Assembly: GCA_028386065.3 (NCBI GenBank)
Contig: JAKUCV010004340.1
Span: 1 to 64,000 of the forward strand
Reading direction: 5' to 3'
Length of the DNA: 64,000 nucleotides
Origin: Turnera subulata
Taxonomy: Eukaryota > Streptophyta > Magnoliopsida > Malpighiales > Passifloraceae
Shown here in pieces: positions 61,726 to 64,000 of the stretch (its first letter is position 1; each line of letters opens with the position of its first letter). The translations under genes and the position numbers were made by a program. The notes beneath the pieces are model-generated. The model ran no database searches. It was not told the DNA's origin and saw nothing but the letters and a program-made list of their open reading frames with translations.

Positions 61726-63026
61726 TCACTTTTCCCAGTTTTTTTTCTTTTTCATTTTCCACAATTTTTTCTCAAAGAAAAAAAAACAACAACAAGAAAA
61801 AATCCATGGAAACAACACCAAAACGGCGTCGCATCCAACATCATCCCCAAAAATAGCAAGCTGAGCGCTGCTGCTCTGCCAATCGCCGCCAATGTCGATA
61901 CCACCTCGTCGTCGACCATGCCCCGCTGGACCGTGCAGCCCGCACCGGTAGTAGTCGACTACGACGAACCACTGCGTCGAATCACCCGACGCCAAGTCCA
62001 ACAAAGCTGCAGCAAGTTTTGCAACCTATTGTGACCGGATACCGCCACAACAACACTACTGCAATCGATTTTCGCGTCAAACCGGTAACTCCTCCCATTA
62101 ACGACACCCCAATTGAACCCAGCAACCTAACCTATGTTCATCAACAAACAGATCCAAATCGGCGATTCATCACAACCTACACACATTAACTCAAATTAAT
62201 TAAATCGCTAAACAAAGAAGAAAAGGAGATCAAATCGGAAAGATGAAGGACGAGGAGGAGGAGGAGAAGGCGGTGGTACTTACTCACACAATGACAGAGA
62301 CACAGGGAGGAACATATGCGATGGCAACGAGGGGGCGAGTTGGACACGAAAGGTAGAGGCGGCGTTGTTCGCACGAAGGCACGATCCATAGTTGGCGATT
62401 GCTGACGTAGGCAAAGGCGAAAGGTAGGGAGCAAAGGCGATGGTAGTGGGTTGCAGAGAGGAAGGATAGAAGAGGCCAAATTGGTGGGAATTATTAAGAG
62501 GTAGAGGACATGGGCAGCACGGCTTGGACTTGGTGATAGGTGTGATGGGAGGTTGCGGCAAAGGCAGGGAGGAGAAAGAAAGAGGAAGAGGATGGAGAGA
62601 GGAGAAGAAGGTGTGAGGTGTAAGGAACCAAGGAGAGGGGAAGGAGAAGATAAGGGGAGAGTAGTTGGAGAAGGAACAAAAGAAATTGGAGAAATAAAAG
62701 GTTTCGGTGGTGGAGGAGGGAAAAAAAAAAAAAAGGGGGAAGAAGTGGAAAAAAGAAAGAGAGGAAAGAAAACGAAAAAAAAATGAAAGTGGGGCCCACA
62801 TGCCACGGTGGACAGCGTGTGCAGAACACGTGCTGCCACGTGTCAAAAAATGATGCGTGTATATTTCACCTCTGGGCTGGGCAGTCCACGTCATCTGGGA
62901 GGCTACCCGAGACCCATAAAAGGGACGGAAAATATAAGTACAGACCCGTAAAGAAGACAAAAAATAGTAGAGACCCCTCAAACGGTACTTTTGAAATAGT
63001 ACGAATCCTAAATATGTCATTTACTC

Positions 63027-63765
63027 ATGGGATTGGAATCTATGGGTTCAATTAATTAAGAGAGCCTCTTTATTGTTTTTGTCTATTTTTAGGGTTTGGG
63101 GATGGAAAGCTTCCCTTGTATGCTGCCGGGTTTTCCCGCCAAACGCCACTCACTCACTCCTCTTTTTTCATTATTCTTTATTGTTTTTTCTTTTCCACTG
63201 ATCCCTTTTTTTATGCAAAAAATACAGTGGCAATTAATGTCTGAAGCGTAGAGGAAGCAACTCCAATCCTCCGCTTAACACAATTTTGAATTCCATCATC
63301 TTGAGGTAGTCAAAGATTTCATTATAATTATAAGAAAGAAAAAAAGAAAAAAAATTTGCTGTTTTTTTTCTTGATTATTCAAATCAAAAAGAAAATTGAT
63401 CTCATGATCAACAGGAAGGTGCAATAAATTAATTCATCTCATCTCTAACTAGTTACAGTATCAAAGTAAGTTTTTTAGCTTTCGACAAAAAAAAAAAGGA
63501 AAGTAATTATTTTAGCAACACATGTCGATGTCGTTTCTTTTGGTACATGAAAGGTAGATGTCGTTCCTCGTTACATTCAAAAGTTAGATCTAGTTGAGAT
63601 CTAAAAGGGAGAGAGCCAGTGGTCTAAACATGAGTGCAAGAAGAACAAAATAAAATTGAGGGCAAATGGAAATGAAGTAATAACCGACGACAAAAACAAT
63701 TCACTTGAAGAATCCAGTGCGCCTCATGATTTTATTTTATATATAAATATAATGGTATTTTTCTA
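63027..63765. other. Interval at the right end
   Basis: AT-rich DNA with no recognised gene, apart from the micro-insertion at 63463-63516. Confidence 0.45.
63463..63516 (+). repeat. A-tailed micro-insertion with TTTCGAC end
   Basis: AAAGTAAGTTTTTTAGC (63463-63479) and AAAGTAATTATTTTAGC (63500-63516) flank TTTCGAC, an 11-base A run and GG. The repeats differ at three positions, so the event is older than that at 9016. Confidence 0.5.
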
Positions 63766-63999
63766 TTATGTTAGAATTATACCGTAGAATGTTAAAATAC
63801 ACCATTCAATAACTTGTATGCTTCTTTCATGAACCTTATTAAAATCGATTTTGGGGTAGGCGCCCTTAAGACCAGGATCATTGAACATAGTCTTCAATAA
63901 GTCATATATTCCATCATGGGAGATAAATTCCCCAGCACAGTAAGTGCTCAGAATACCTTTGTCTTCTTCAAAAATTTGTTGAGCTATTTGTAACCCACA
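63766..63999 (-). CDS. 3' end of an unidentified coding frame, cut by the window edge
   Basis: A minus-strand frame stays open for 77 codons from the window edge to a TAA at 63766-63768. It begins CGLQIAQQIFEEDKGILSTY, continues CAGEFISHDGIYDLLKTMFN, and ends ...IQVIEWCILTFYGIILT. The composition (mixed charged and hydrophobic residues, no low complexity) looks like real protein up to about IQVIEW. The last dozen residues may be intron or 3' read-through. I do not recognise the family. It could be a terminal exon or a gene fragment. Confidence 0.45.
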   Translation of the reverse strand, partial: CGLQIAQQIFEEDKGILSTYCAGEFISHDGIYDLLKTMFNDPGLKGAYPKIDFNKVHERSIQVIEWCILTFYGIILT

Positions 64000-64000
64000 A

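Larger units (their letters stand above)
58648..63026. mobile_element. Long-TIR DNA element with a nested solo LTR
   Basis: Inverted repeats of about 240 bp (58648-58890 and 62791-63026) begin GAGTAAATGACATATTTAGG. They match along their length, including CTACTATTTTTT, GATGACGTGGACTGCCC and TCCACCGTGGCATGTGGG. Removing LTR C (59027-61725) leaves a non-autonomous element of about 1.7 kb. Its core (61731-62790) contains a GC-rich, exon-like block near 61800-62030 and a purine-rich block near 62540-62790, but no convincing protein. Flanks ATGAG and ATGGG might be an imperfect duplication. Confidence 0.78.

Noticed and set aside
62186..63020. Long minus-strand frames rich in Phe, Leu, Ser and Pro (up to 246 codons)
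   Set aside because: Purine-rich plus-strand DNA at 62540-62790 gives low-complexity translations. The frames cross the right TIR and lack any domain.

Overview
This is a stretch of a seed-plant nuclear genome, most likely a woody eudicot. Split genes with plant-type introns, a laccase, dipeptide-transporter (NPF8-type) genes, a DIVARICATA-type MYB, a PPR remnant and a high density of LTR retrotransposons all point that way. I cannot name the species. There is one assembly gap (N at 27225-27465).

Layout. 1-3.1 kb: a two-exon MYB-like transcription factor with its leader. 3.1-18.3 kb: gene-free. It holds a 543-bp solo LTR (6214-6756), a 6-kb solo LTR (10349-16314) split by a second LTR-type insertion (12550-15792), a long-TIR element (16361-17223) and a SINE (17249-17425). 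18.4-21.3 kb: a complete six-exon laccase on the minus strand with a miR397-complementary site, an AC-type promoter element and a TATA box. 21.9-22.7 kb: a TIR element. 24.6-35 kb: two tandem NPF8-type peptide-transporter genes with the same exon plan. They are separated by a 5'-truncated LINE with a 17-bp target-site duplication that starts 86 bp after the first stop codon. 36.2-40.5 kb: a long-TIR transposon that carries an apparent host-gene fragment and a nested LTR insertion, bracketed by a ~250-270-bp direct repeat. 42.0-42.9 kb: a two-exon gene for a probable chloroplast coiled-coil membrane protein. 44.3-45.2 kb: a broken PPR gene. 46.2-52.4 kb: a Ty3/Gypsy chromovirus with a 5-bp TSD, heavily deleted and mutated. 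52.9-53.8 kb: a 5'-truncated glycerol-3-phosphate acyltransferase, followed by a near-perfect hairpin. 54-57.5 kb: LTR and gag-like debris. 58.6-63.0 kb: a long-TIR element containing an intact 2.7-kb solo LTR. 63.8-64.0 kb: the 3' end of an unidentified minus-strand reading frame that runs off the window.

The functional genes are unrelated neighbours: a MYB regulator, a cell-wall laccase, two proton-coupled peptide transporters and a plastid membrane protein. Only the two transporters form a family cluster. The rest is a record of layered transposition, much of it datable by nesting order because the target-site duplications can still be read. A recurring minor theme is very short A-tailed insertions of about 11-20 bp between duplicated target sites, one of them inside a laccase intron.
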